Below, piece by piece: positions 13,148 through 24,287 of a stretch of DNA of 64,000 nt. The translations under genes were made by a program, and so were the position numbers. The stretch comes from Leucaena leucocephala (lineage: Eukaryota > Streptophyta > Magnoliopsida > Fabales > Fabaceae): positions 5,668,848 through 5,732,847 of the forward strand of contig CM073527.1 of NCBI GenBank assembly GCA_037074615.1. Reading direction: 5' to 3'. Under the pieces are notes generated by a model. The model did not search any database and was not told the origin of the DNA. It was given only the letters and a program-made list of their open reading frames with translations. Positions within the stretch are counted from its first letter, which is position 1, and each line of letters begins with the position of its first letter.

Positions 13148-14101
13148 TGAAGCCTATCTACCTTAGTTGTGTCAGTTGTGAATGCTACTAATGTAGATAA
13201 GCCATATTGTAGTTTATTATTTTTAGGTAAGTCCAAGGTATCCACTGCTAGAAGCAATGACTAATCCTCTTACACTATGGACTATTTTTTACATCATTTA
13301 TTATTTAAATGTTGTAGTAAGTCTCATAATGTACATTGTTTTTCAGCAAACTGACATAGTTAGGCTAAAAGTCATAATTTTATTTACAAAACTATCCCCA
13401 CTTTTTTTTCTACATGATTTTTAATTTTACCAGGTATATTAGTACAATCACTTTCCTGTGGTAGTGAGTATTATTTAGAGAAGTCATTTAATGCCGCCAT
13501 GGAATTTATTATAATAGTGGATGGTATACTTTATTAGAGAGAAGGATATGAATGAGTCTTTGATTATGAATTTCTTAATTTTGTTATGATTTGGAAAGAG
13601 AAAAAGAGAGGTTTGATGAGATTCATTATTGAGTCCCGTACTACACTCTCTCCTTCATTTTTCCAATTTTATAGAAAATTCAAAGAGGTTGAGATAGGTT
13701 CGGATCTTCTCTTGAGTAAGAATGTATGTATATTGACTCTCAATATTTTTATTTATTTAGGCAATTATTCTGTATCTTTTTTTTTGCAAATATTTTTCTC
13801 TATTTCTCTAATTGTAAGGTATGCATTCACCTATTAAATGTTATATATTCCAAATACTTTAATAATTTAAACATTTTCACACACTTTACAAAAAAGGAGG
13901 ATACATAGAATCAAAGATTTAAATGCTAATTGAAAGCTATGTTGCATGAATACAATTAATTAATTTGAATTTGAATCTAGACCCTCAAATTGAATAGACA
14001 AGAACATTACATTTTCTCAGCATTCACTAGTCCTATTTGATTATAAAACGATTCGGATGTGGTTATGGTGAGTAGCATAGAAAATTTACTCTAAAACGAT
14101 A

Positions 14102-14293
14102 ATGGACAGCAATTGTTGTTCCAACAACAAAATTGTGGCATCTGTGCTTATGGTTTTGCTCCTTGCTTCTGCTATCATTGGTTTTCCTTGCTTCATGAGT
14201 CAAGAACCTCCATTGTTTTGGCTTCTATGGTTTTGTTCTTTTCCTATTTTTACCTTCTTGTATGCCATTTACCTTGTAACTTTTGTTTGGTGA
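14102..14293 (+). CDS. Short hydrophobic ORF, unrecognised, doubtful
   Basis: A 63-residue ATG-to-stop frame. Residues about 1-10 are polar (MDSNCCSNNK), followed by two hydrophobic stretches (about 11-30 and 38-62) that could be membrane helices. I recognise no family, and no splice sites or neighbouring exons can be tied to it. An overlapping +1 frame of similar length is also open, which weakens the case. It could be a fragment of a membrane protein gene, a small-peptide gene, or chance. Confidence 0.2.
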   Translation: MDSNCCSNNKIVASVLMVLLLASAIIGFPCFMSQEPPLFWLLWFCSFPIFTFLYAIYLVTFVW

Positions 14294-14686
14294 AGCCTTC
14301 TTTTGCATAAGGCTGAGCCAATATGTAGGCAAGTTGGTGATTGTCTCCAAACAATGGTGAAATGTATCTTTATATTGAGGATAATTGATGAAATAGTGAA
14401 AGAGAAGGTAACATGTAATTTTTATGTTTTCCTTCACTTGGATTTATATGTAATATTTTCTTTTCTTGGTATTATGCTCAAATCCATAAAAATCAAAATG
14501 ATCAATAAGGGCATAAAGAAAATGTTGGAAGTGCTGAAGATTTAAATTAAAAACATTAACTTTTTATTTCATTTCTTTTTCTTTCTTTCTTGTCAAAGTC
14601 AATCAAAACCCATCGTAAATAACTTCATTAGTGGTAGATAAATAGAAAATTGAGTACAAAAAGAAATAGATGTGATCTATTGAAAA

Positions 14687-15079
14687 TGTTAGAATTTGGG
14701 CTCAGATCCACCCTTGGTGGATGTGGTCCAAGCCCATTTAATATGGGGCTTAGATGATAATAACTAAAAGTTTGGGTTGTTATTCGATTGATTTCCCTTA
14801 TGTTCAAATTTTGAATTTTAAACGGGATTATGTAGATACTGACTTGGGATTAAGAGAAAGAAATAAGAGAGTATCTTTTGGCATATCTCATCCAAGATTG
14901 AGATCAGGAGAGATACTTCTTTTTTGTCCCCCAGCTGGAATTTTTCTCTTGGCTCTCTCTCTTCTTTTCTTGGAGTGTATTTGTTGTCTTCAAATACCTA
15001 AGTCTATCAGAGTAACTGGGGTTATCGTGTGGCTACTAGAGAAACTGATCTATATCTCAGGTATGTCCGAATCCTTTCA
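14687..15079 (+). mobile_element. LTR-like sequence, about 393 bp, possible Copia 5' LTR
   Basis: It begins TGTTAGAATTTGGGC and ends CCTTTCA. It is followed after one base by TAGTATTAGAGCAT, close to the initiator-Met tRNA primer site TGGTATCAGAGCAT. The CCAAGCCCATTTAATATGGG-type text at the 5' end is common in short plant Copia LTRs. No second LTR or pol sequence is found downstream, so it would be a remnant with part of its leader. The 109-residue ORF inside it is not taken as a gene. Confidence 0.5.
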
Positions 15080-15080
15080 T

Positions 15081-15094
15081 TAGTATTAGAGCAT
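15081..15094 (+). promoter_or_regulatory. Degenerate primer-binding site
   Basis: TAGTATTAGAGCAT matches the tRNA-iMet complement TGGTATCAGAGCAT at 12 of 14 positions and directly follows the LTR-like segment. Confidence 0.4.
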
Positions 15095-16423
15095 ATTTGA
15101 TTTTACAATTGTGATAATATACTATTTGTGAACGAGCATGTTTCCTTAATGTTCCACTGTACTTTTGAATTTGTTTAAGCCTCAAATAATACATACAGGA
15201 TGCATATACATGGACGTGCTTGTTACTCTCCTTCATATATACATGTGAACCATCACATGCTCATATATCCAGTTGGATAACAATATGCTTCCATAAATTT
15301 TGTTTATTTCCTCGTAACTTGGATACGCAAAGAAACATATATGTAGCTCTTCCTTTAATTTGTGCATATGATCATATGTAAGTGTTTGGTTGCATGATGT
15401 ATTCCATTTTTTATGAACTTGAGAATGTTCTCTAGGTATTGTCAAAGCTTGAATCTTTGTTAGATGTAAATTATAATGAAAATGTAAGGAAAACTCGTCC
15501 AAATCTCGTTACAAAGTGCTAACGCAAACAACTGAAAGTTTCAACAAAAAAATTGGGTATACAAACATGAACTTTTTCATGCAACCAAACACCATCAACA
15601 TGTAGAACTCTATGAGATGATTTCGATGACACCAAAAATGCATCAAACAGAATACCGATGATGTACTTACAAAGGAGAGAAGTTTTGGATTGAATTGGGT
15701 CACTTGAAAACATCTAATTTAGGCTTCAAAATAGTCCCATTGTGTAGAGTTCACGAAAATAATAGAAAACTACTACAAGATTGTTAAAAAAGGACATTGG
15801 AATGTTAAGAAAAGGAGGAGAGAAGTTTCCTGTAGGAAAACTGGGTCAATCATGACCCCACTAGATGTTGAAGATGACCTCCAGCCAAAATGCCACCATT
15901 TCGATCATTACAAATATTGGCTGCTTGTGGACTGGGCCAAATTATAGGATCTAGCCCAGACCAAAAAAAAATTGTGAATTGGATTGGGCTAGATGCCCTA
16001 ACATAAAAAAATATTTTTTGGGTTGGGTTGAACTAGCCCAACCTGGTCCAGTATAATAAAATGAACTTGTTTTGGAGGCAGAGGCCATGTGGCACATAAC
16101 TCCACATGGAAACCTCATAGCAGCATGTGGAGGCCACGTGCCAAGGCCGAGAGTGGGTCTTATCAATTTTATCTATTTTTATTTAATCTTCTGGGGGTGC
16201 AGTTTATTAGGGTGCATCATGGCTACGATTGAGGTGTGGTTTGTCCCTAAAAATTTCTAAAATCAAGATATTCATTTTGATATATAATTTGCCCATTTTG
16301 GAGGCAATTTTGGACTTGTTTGTGAGCATTCAATGCATTTTCTAGTAATTTTTATGTGGTTAAAAAATTCTCAAATTATTGTAATAATTTATATTATTTG
16401 ACTCCTAGGTATAAATGAGTTAA
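15095..16423. other. Region without recognised gene
   Basis: It contains the hairpin at 15382-15592, GGGCCAA/TTGGGCTAG-rich text at 15930-16060, and a G-box-like CCACGTGCC with nearby CATGTGG motifs at 16085-16145. Open frames of 60-90 residues occur on both strands but overlap and resemble no family I know. Confidence 0.4.
15382..15592. repeat. 211-bp element bounded by perfect 16-bp inverted repeats
   Basis: GTGTTTGGTTGCATGA at 15382-15397 is exactly inverted at 15577-15592. The GTGTTTGGTT terminus recalls PIF/Harbinger (Tourist-type) MITEs, and TAA lies just left of it, but no matching TAA is seen on the right. It may be a small MITE with a decayed target duplication, or only a hairpin. 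Confidence 0.45.
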
Positions 16424-17076
16424 CAAACTTCAAGTACCACTGAAATAACTGAATATGCTCTGTTAAGCTTCTCATATCTGGATGATGAAGTTCCAAAAAA
16501 TGAACCTCAAAGTGAGGATTCAGATTTTGAACTTCTTGAAGAAGAAGAACTAGAAGAGCTTGTAAGATTAATAGTCCAGAAGAAGATCTTGATGAGGACC
16601 CTGAAGAAAATCTAGATGCATATCCAGAAAGGGATCTTGAGCAGAACCCTAAGGAACTAATGAAATATTCTCTACCTAAGGAGTTTCAATTTATGTTCAC
16701 ATATTCTTGATCTAACTCTGTGCCTTCTCTTCCTAAACAACTTATGTATGGGGAAGAAGAAGAAGTAATTCAACCCAGTACCCTAGCTTTGGCTAGGAGA
16801 ATAGCTAAAGATTAGGAAGCCAAACTCATGAACATAAAAGGAATTTATAAAATTCTTCATGAATATGCCAAGTTCATGACTAACAAGAAAGACACAAAAT
16901 TCTATACTAAAGTCATGATGGATTATATAAGACAAGTAAGAGATAGAGTCTGGCGTACCATAAAGTCTTTCTTGGTTGTCGCTATAGTGAGAATTTCAAA
17001 ATTTATGCTTAAGTCTCCCAAGCTTATAAAACTAAGGAAAGCCGTTCTTAAATTTTTCCTCTCGTATCTTGATTGA
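16424..17076 (+). pseudogene. Broken acidic reading frame, unrecognised
   Basis: A coding-like stretch begins after a stop near 16420. It is rich in Glu/Asp (a DFELLEEEELEELV segment), then changes frame near 16570. It then carries at least two in-frame stops (near 16707 and 16813) before a basic C-terminal part that ends with TGA at 17074-17076. AATAAAG follows about 90 bases later. The acidic-then-basic layout with a late poly(A)-like signal would suit a decayed gag-like or pararetrovirus-like relic, but no diagnostic domain is visible. A degraded host gene is equally possible. Confidence 0.3.
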
Positions 17077-19096
17077 TGTATCTTTGTACTAGCTTTCCTT
17101 TTGTTTGTTGTATTTGAAGACATGATTTCATTTATTGTAAATAGTATGCATGTATTACTTTATTTAATAAAGCTCCTTTAAATTGCAATTTGATTATTCG
17201 GGTATAATCTAAGCATGCTTCTCATAAGTGGAAGCTTTCAGAAGATAAGTTTAATATCCTTCTAAAATATAATTATTATTAATTACTTAGACCTATTTTG
17301 TACCCAATATAATTTAAAAGTAATATTATAAAGGAATTTGGTTTATTTTAAAAGAGTTAACCATGGTAGAAAATAGCTTTTTTAAAATCTAAAAGATACT
17401 CTACCATGGTTATAAAAAGAATTTTTTTTAAAATTCAAATAATTAATATAATATTAGAGTATACATAATGAAACCTACTATGGCAATATACAAGTATTAT
17501 ACACATACCTTCAAAGGGAAATGCTATACAATTAATATAAGTTTAATCAAGCCTCTAAAGTTTTCCTTGGGTCCTAAGATGAGAGTTTCATCTAAAAAAT
17601 GTTAATAATAATAGGGTAAGACAAACGTCTCAGTAACCATCAATTCTACTCATCATGTATACTAACATGTGCTCATGAGGTGTCAAGTGGGACAAATCAC
17701 AAAATACAATATATAGAAAATAACATATTATCATAATAAAATTAAATATATAACCCACCCAAGTTTTTCCCATGAAACCAATCAAACCGCTTTATTCCCG
17801 TTGATCGAACCCATGGGCTTGTGATAACTGATCACTCAAAAAGCTAACTAGTCAAGTGGTCTGGATAGGCCAAAATCCACAGAGCTTGTGATAGGACTAT
17901 GGATTCATTCCCCTCGATAAACAGGTAGGGCACATCTCTTGACAAACTGGTAGGATAAAAGTCAACCATCAAGCTCTAATGGAGGCTATACCACATGTTA
18001 AAAATATAACTCTATCATCACCTATCCCCATTGCATACTTATCAAAATAATCATATTAATCAAAATCTCAATAGTTTGATAAATATCACAAAATGGTTTT
18101 TCTCAAGATAATAACTTTCTTTAAATTCCAATATCAAAATATAACAATAATCAAACAAGTTTTCTTAACACAATCATATCAATATCAATAGATTTATATG
18201 TATATATATCAAATCACTCACAAACATTACATTAGCACACACAATGAGTAGAAAGTGGTTACCTCTTACAAAAACAACAAATAATTACTATAAGTTAAGT
18301 GGCCCTGTGAACAACATCAATCATAATGGGAAGTAGTACTTAGGAAACAGTAAAAGGAGATGGCCTAGAGGTGAACATATATGCATGCTAAATAGATGGG
18401 GAAAAAGGAAGGGTTGCTACTGCTAGGACAAATCTAATCCTATTCCGACCACAAGCATGCCAAGATGAGCTTCAAAAAGCTCCAATAGCAGGCAAGTCAA
18501 GTCCATAAATTCCCTAACTTTAGATGCCAAATAATTGTTGAAGTAAACCAATGATTTGGGTGCTTTCTTCATTGATGGGCTCATAATTTTGGTGGGGAAA
18601 TTGAATGGGAGCTACAGATGTAGAAGATATTTGGTTGTTGAGAGGAACGAGGAGATGGTCACAGTTAGAAATAAGAGAGGCATATAGGGTAAAACTATTA
18701 AGAATTTTATAAAAGTTTAAACACAATTTCTATATCTTATATAATCTCATATTATGTTATTATTATGATTCTTATCAAAATCCTCTCAAATATGGTCATT
18801 TATATTTAGATCATATTTTTAAAATTTAAATCCATATATAAATTTGAACCCAAATCCTAATAAATTCCTAACTAATAATAACAATCAAATTATAAAACCC
18901 TAAGTAAAGATAACAGTAGGACAATATAGATATCCTATTTTATTGAAATTAATAAAAATACTAAACCATAATAACTTATTTAGATAATATTTTTAAGTTA
19001 TTGATAAATAATATTTTAATTGTTTTAAAATAAAAGATAAAAATTGAATATTACAATAAGGCTCCTAAAAGTTTAGTTTTATTGTTAAAGTACTTG
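17077..19096. other. Region without recognised gene
   Basis: It starts with a TTTAATAAAGC poly(A)-like signal near 17162. 17560-18730 has a texture like a minus-strand Gypsy LTR or UTR (GATAAACAGGTAGGGCACAT, GACAAACTGGTAGGATA), but no termini or target duplication could be found. ACCATGGT/TACCATGG motifs recur near 17361 and 17402. I see no gene. Confidence 0.35.
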
Positions 19097-19943
19097 TGTA
19101 ACAAACCAAATTTTTTCTATTTGTATAATACTGATAACCATGTTATAAGTGTTAGAGGAAATAGGGTAAAAATGGATGAATGATCTTCTATGATAAGTTA
19201 AATTTACTATGTGACATTATGAGACAGCCATATGGGATGCATAGTACAATATAGTGTGTTTGTATTATGAGGCTGACACATTATGATGATAGTTTCTATA
19301 ACTTAACCAATGAGTTTTGACATGAAATTTGAAATAAAAATATCTAAGATACATAGCTTTAAATGGACACAAAGAACGTATCAATTTATTAAGTTTTCGA
19401 TATACTATGATTTTTCTAATTTGAAGATAAAATCTGGAATAGGATAAAATGAGCATCCAGAGGTAGTGAGGTTCAAGCGCTAATTTCACTTAGTTAGTGA
19501 ACAAATTTTTCTATGAAATTTTACAAAATTAAATATAACATCTTGAGATTTAAATCCATGGGTAATACATTTCATTTGGATAAGTAAACAAGTAGAAATA
19601 AATTTTTTAAATTAAGGTAAAGAAACTGGAACTTCCATACTTTACCAAATGAACAGTGTTTTTTAACGAATAAACTAATTTCATGTGGACAATGAAACCT
19701 CAGTTTTGTATTTTTCCTTCAAATTTCAATGAAATAGCTTTTCATTAGAAATTTTAACCATTCCATTTTGATTTTTCTATATTTAATTATGAATTTTTAA
19801 AGTTAGGTGTATATTCTAGATTACCAAAGGAACAATAGCTTTAAAGGAACAATACCAGGTGTATATTCTAAGTTAAAGAGGTTTTTAATTAGTTCAAGTT
19901 ACTTCCAATTGATTATAATTGAGGTTGAAAATAAGGATACAAT
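19097..19943 (+). mobile_element. Degraded family B LTR with large internal deletion
   Basis: The start TGTAACAAACCAAATTTTTT...TATAATACTGATA resembles the family B start at 24288. The end GAGGTTGAAAATAAGGATAC resembles 38290-38318. At about 847 bp it lacks more than two kilobases, including the TATA region. Its middle aligns with 37560-38290. The target duplication is not recognisable. Confidence 0.5.
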
Positions 19944-20143
19944 AATTGACTAATCGATACGTACCATTAATTGACTAACTAATCGATTAAGTTGATTAAA
20001 TTTATCTTTCAGCAACATTTAGACACAAACAACTTGATTATTTTAAATCACTGTTGACATAATTTGACCACAGAAATAACTAAATTACTTTGAATTTCTT
20101 TTGACATCATCAAAATATTATTGAATATCGATTCTAACATTCT
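19944..20143 (-). mobile_element. Terminal 200 bp of a family C 3' LTR
   Basis: The sequence up to CGATTCTAACA at 20143 matches the last 200 bases of the C solo LTR (12280-12480), including ACTTGATTATTTTAAATCAC and CATCATCAAAATATTATT. It is followed by a polypurine tract on the minus strand, so this is the 3' LTR of a minus-oriented element. The rest of the LTR is lost or displaced by the B LTR to the left. Confidence 0.7.
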
Positions 20144-20157
20144 CCCCCTTTTAGATG
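20144..20157 (-). promoter_or_regulatory. Polypurine tract of family C element
   Basis: Minus strand AAAAGGGGGAGAA abuts the LTR start TGTTAGAATCG. A GTCATCATCTAAAAGGGGGA context is the classic 3' end of SIRE-like Copia elements and primes plus-strand DNA synthesis. Confidence 0.7.
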
Positions 20158-20308
20158 ATGACAATCCTAATTGAATAAAAATCATTTAAGAGTCAAATAA
20201 CATGAATTAAAATATAACTTTGAATAATAAGGTGAATCATATCATTAAAATTTCAAAGTTATACAAAGTATAGCAAGTACAAAATAATAAAAAACAAATA
20301 AACATACC

Positions 20309-22043
20309 TTAAACATAAACTCCAACAATGGACTCTAGAGAGGATTCCTTCTCCTCTTCACTTCCTCTCTCCTTCTTTTTAACATCATCTAAAAGGGTTG
20401 GGGCCAAAGATGAAGGAGTAACCAAGGGAAGTTGGGGTAATAGAAGGGCAGGTGTTATGGAAATGGAAGGAAGGAGTACTAGGAGTGAGTAGGTAGGAGT
20501 GACTGAAGATGGGGTCTAGGAGCATTTAGAACATGTTAAAGCTCTAATAGTGGAGGCTGATCTTTAAGTTCTTCCTTTGAGAAAGAAGATTTGATGTGGT
20601 TTAGATATGCCAGTAGAATATTATTCATATTAGATACTTCTTGGTAGATTGCCTTTTGTCTCTATGATAATTCTTTATGCCTATCCATAAATTCTTCATT
20701 AAAAGCATTGAAATCCCTTATATGTGTCTTAAGTAATGTCTATATCCCATAGTTATGCCTCTCATGAATCATGTCTGCTTCCTTCCTAGAGGCATGGAGT
20801 CTGCTCTCTAACTTAGCAAACTCAGCTTAAAGGTGTCTTGGAATCACTTAACAAACATTCACTGCATCTTGAAGGTGCGGTAGATACTTAAGGTCCAGCA
20901 GAGGAGTGACCTTCATCCTGAAGAAGAGAAGAACTAGCAGTTGGCTGTTTAACTTAGTGATCTCTAGGAAGTATGCCCTTCTTGGCATCATAAAGAAGCT
21001 TAATCTTCATCTTATTCAGTTGTGTCATCTTAAAGGCACCAATCTATTCCTTCTTCATTCCTTCCAAGTGATGGATGTTGTAGTGCTTGAGAAAAAAGGA
21101 AACAAGCTATAGAAATGGCATAGGAATAGTCATTGTCTAGATTAAACAAATCTCTCTCATATGGCTATATATGAAGGCTCCTAGGTTGATCTTCTTTCCA
21201 CTCACTATCCTAGCCAGATTGATGTAATCCTGCTGGGTAAGGTAGGTGAAGCTTGTAAACTTGATAATCATGTACCAAGAGTAGATGCAGTGGATGATAC
21301 AATAAAAGTCATACATCTTACTGGCGGTGAAGAATAGTAACCTAAAGAATGGCTTGTTGGTCTGCAAAAGGATATCATAGGCCTTAGCATGATCCATATT
21401 CTTCATTGGAACTGAAGTATGAGCATCAATCATCTAATTGATTACACTAAAGTTCAAATTGATCTCTCGCCCTCTTAGTCTAGTAGTTAGTAACTATCTA
21501 CAATATTCTTATTGCAGTAGAAGCTTCTAACTACTTCTAGACTATAGGGTTCACTTATCTTAACCAGCTTTTAAAATGATGTAGAGGCTCTATTAGGTCC
21601 AAATTGATCTTCTTATTAGCTTTAAGTGTATGGATATCTACATATACCATTGGACATCATTTTCTCTCCCTAAACTTAGTGTTATATCTAGCCATGTCAA
21701 CATCCAAGACTAGATTACCTTATAAAAAGATCAAATGGATGGCTGAGAATCTGAGGAAGCTGGTGTGGCATAGGCTTCCTTAGTGTCTTCTGTTTTTTCC
21801 CAAGAGATTTAGTGGCAATCTTAACAGACTTCTCAAGCATGGTGGTTAACTATGGATCAAAGTCAATGTCAAAGTTGATATGTTGTAACTTTGCCTTTCT
21901 CTTTGTGACAAACTTTGGAGAAGGCTCAGATATCTGGATTTTACTTTTATCCTTGGTTGGCCCCTTTGTTGGATCCTTGCTCGCCTGTGCCTTGCCCTTT
22001 TCTTTTGATACCTTTGGGTTATCCTTGGTGATAAACTCATATT
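20309..22043 (-). pseudogene. Decayed extra ORF of family C element, with a plant-transposon-protein-like domain
   Basis: The minus strand shows a coding-like frame ending ESSLESIVGVYV with its stop at 20309-20311. The best preserved block (21137-21433) contains RLLFFTASKMYDF and ARIVSGKKINLGAFIYSHM. These resemble the 'putative plant transposon protein' domain (Pfam PF20167), whose members have a K-x-I-N-x-x-x-x-I-x-x-H-M pattern. Nearer the N-terminus is a Lys-rich stretch (KDNPKVSKEKGKAQASKDPT), then an in-frame TAG at 21850-21852. Several frameshifts and stops make it non-functional. It lies between the element's pol side and its polypurine tract, where SIRE elements carry an extra (sometimes 'env-like') ORF. 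An Athila-like LTR cuts it at 22043. Confidence 0.55.
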
Positions 22044-23738
22044 TGTAGTGATTTTTAGTGTGTTTTAAGTTAGTTTTATATTTGATTTGATCCCCATTTA
22101 CTAATATGATAGCAATTAATTAATAAAATTAAAAAGGAACAAGTGGAAATTTATTGATGTGATTTTAGTGATTAATTGGATAAATACTCTATTAAAGTTC
22201 TATTACAAGAATGCAGTAACTAATCAACAAATTTGGTGGAAGGTAGTGACAGTTGGACAAGCAAAGATGTAAACATGAGCTGGATTAAAGAAGTTAATAT
22301 ATTGAAGCATGTGCTGGAAAAGATGCTAACGAAAATCACATGAGGAAATGCATCACAAGCTGCACGTGCTGTAGCTAAAAGGGAGTACAATTCAATGGGC
22401 ATTGCACATGAATTACACATAGGGATCACACAATGAAGTTGCACAGGCTATATCACATGGAATTGAGAAGTTGTTAACATAAGCAAGTAGTGGATTTACA
22501 CATGTGCTATAATAGAATTAGGCATGTGCTGATTCAGATCTGTCATACCAAGGATTTGTTACCTCTCTTATCATTCACAGATAATATATTATTCATATGT
22601 CTCAGTTTATTAATTGATTATGTTACCTCACACATTCCACACATAACTCTCATGCCATCTCAGCCGACTCTCACATTCCTTTCACACTTATATATTCACA
22701 CCATCACCATTGAATAAGGGAGACACTTAACACACAACACACCCCATATTCCATCACCTAGCTGCCATCATTCCATAACACTCCTATAGCACATCACATA
22801 CACTTCACACTCAGAACCAATTCCACTCCACAACACTTTCCACTCCATTAAGCTCACACTTAAACGCCATTTTTCCATTTTCTCTCTATTTCTATTATCT
22901 TATCAATAAACTTTCCTCTATTCTAGACAATAGAACCAGATGAAAGTTCAGCCATCATCTTCATCTTCTTCTTTCACTTTCACCATGACTGCTGTTGGGT
23001 TTTCTGTTGCTACTGAAGTTCAGATGGCAATGCAAGGCTAAGCTGTTATGCTCTCTTAGAGATGATGCTGAACTAGAATCCTTGAGTTAAACAGGGAGTT
23101 TCATTATGTCTCAATTCATATTTAATTGTATTAAGTTGATGTAGTTACTTCTGGTTTATTAATTCAATTAGAGTTAGTAGATGACAAAGAAGTAGGGAAC
23201 CGAGTTAGATTTCTTATTTCTGCATTATTAATGCTTTGATTAATTTTTATCCTTAGATCGAGTTGGACATGTCTATGATTAATTAGAGTAATCATAAAAT
23301 AGAGTATAGTTGTATCTGTTAATTCATCTTCTTCTATCTCTAAGTTGAATGATTCATAATCTCTATTAATGCATGTGAGTTATAGCTTTGATTGAGATTT
23401 AGCTGGTGAGTTGTTAGCTAACATATTCTAATTCAACTGATTAACTTCTCATATTCTTTGGATAATGAAGGTAAGGTAATCTCCAAGGAAACACACTTGT
23501 CATTCATTAATCTCATCATCATAAACACTTAAAAGCATAAAAAATATCATAGGATTTACTTTTAGAAGTTAGATAAAATCTCATCACACACCATCTCTTT
23601 AACTTGTTAAATTGTGGCTCATTTGATTAATTAGGTACCTTAGCATCCATCTAGACTCCTTGTGAATTGACCTAGGTTAACCTTTACTTTACTATTGGTT
23701 AGCTTAGTTTTGTTTGATAATTAAAATGACAGTTATCA
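22044..23738 (+). mobile_element. Athila-like Ty3/Gypsy 5' LTR, about 1.7 kb
   Basis: It starts TGTAGTGATTTTTAGTG and ends CAGTTATCA, followed after three bases by TGGCATCGTTGCCAGGGAAC. That is nearly the Athila/Tat primer-site text TGGCGCCGTTGCCGGGGAAC. No 3' LTR partner is seen in the window. It interrupts the family C ORF. A gag relic of Athila type in the same orientation lies at 59450-60300, beyond the B complex. Confidence 0.6.
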
Positions 23739-23741
23739 AAA

Positions 23742-23759
23742 TGGCATCGTTGCCAGGGA
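23742..23759 (+). promoter_or_regulatory. Athila-type primer-binding site
   Basis: TGGCATCGTTGCCAGGGA differs from the common Athila consensus TGGCGCCGTTGCCGGGGA at about three positions. It sits just inside the LTR end. Confidence 0.65.
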
Positions 23760-23859
23760 ACGTTACTTGTTAATACTTCCTAAGCAATCTGCTGGGACTA
23801 AAAATCATAAAAAGTATATAGGTGTTTTAGTTTTCCTACGAATTTAGTGTTTTGTCTTG

Positions 23860-24280
23860 TTGAGTCACGACCAAAGTGCTTAAAATTGATTTTTGAGCGT
23901 CTCTATTAATTTTTTTTGCGACTAAAAACACATTTGGTCGCAACCAAAAATTTGTTTTCAACTCATTTTGCTCTCTATTACTTTTAGTCATGACCGGTCT
24001 GCATTGTGGTCGCAACCAAAAATATTTTTCATCAAGTTTTATTCTCTATGATTTCTAGTCATAACCAATTTGACACTTAGTTATGACAAAGAATCAGTGT
24101 TTCAATCAGATTTACTCTCTGTATTTTTTATTCGTGACCTCAGTGACAATTGGTCGCCACTAGAAACTAAATTTCAATCATTTGCTCTCTGTGATTTTTA
24201 GTCGAGACCTAAGTGACATTTGGTCATGACCAAAAATCCTGATTCAGAATTGTTCCTCTCTGTGACTGATAATTGAGAAG
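23860..24280. repeat. Array of GTCATGAC-type inverted-repeat units in Athila-like leader
   Basis: About five degenerate units of roughly 70-90 bp. Each has the plan CTCTCTGTGATTTTTAGTC-GACC, then a short spacer with GTGACA, then TTGGTC-GACCAAAAA. The two halves are inverted repeats of each other. Units lie near 23860-23955, 23970-24035, 24040-24100, 24115-24175 and 24185-24240. Confidence 0.6.
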
Positions 24281-24287
24281 TTAAATT

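Larger units (their letters stand above)
12527..14686. other. Region without recognised gene or transposon
   Basis: AT-rich sequence with no similarity to the LTR families in the window. It holds a three-copy tandem repeat (12973-13147), a short hydrophobic ORF (14102-14293) and T-rich stretches near 13395 and 13775. It could be the original locus or older, unrecognised repeats. Confidence 0.5.

Noticed and set aside
14754..15083. 109-residue ORF with hydrophobic segment
   Set aside because: It lies within the LTR-like sequence 14687-15079, ends at its boundary, and resembles no protein family known to me.
16080..16145. Cluster of CATGTGG and CCACGTGCC motifs as a promoter
   Set aside because: G-box-like words alone are common, and there is no gene start nearby to support a regulatory call.
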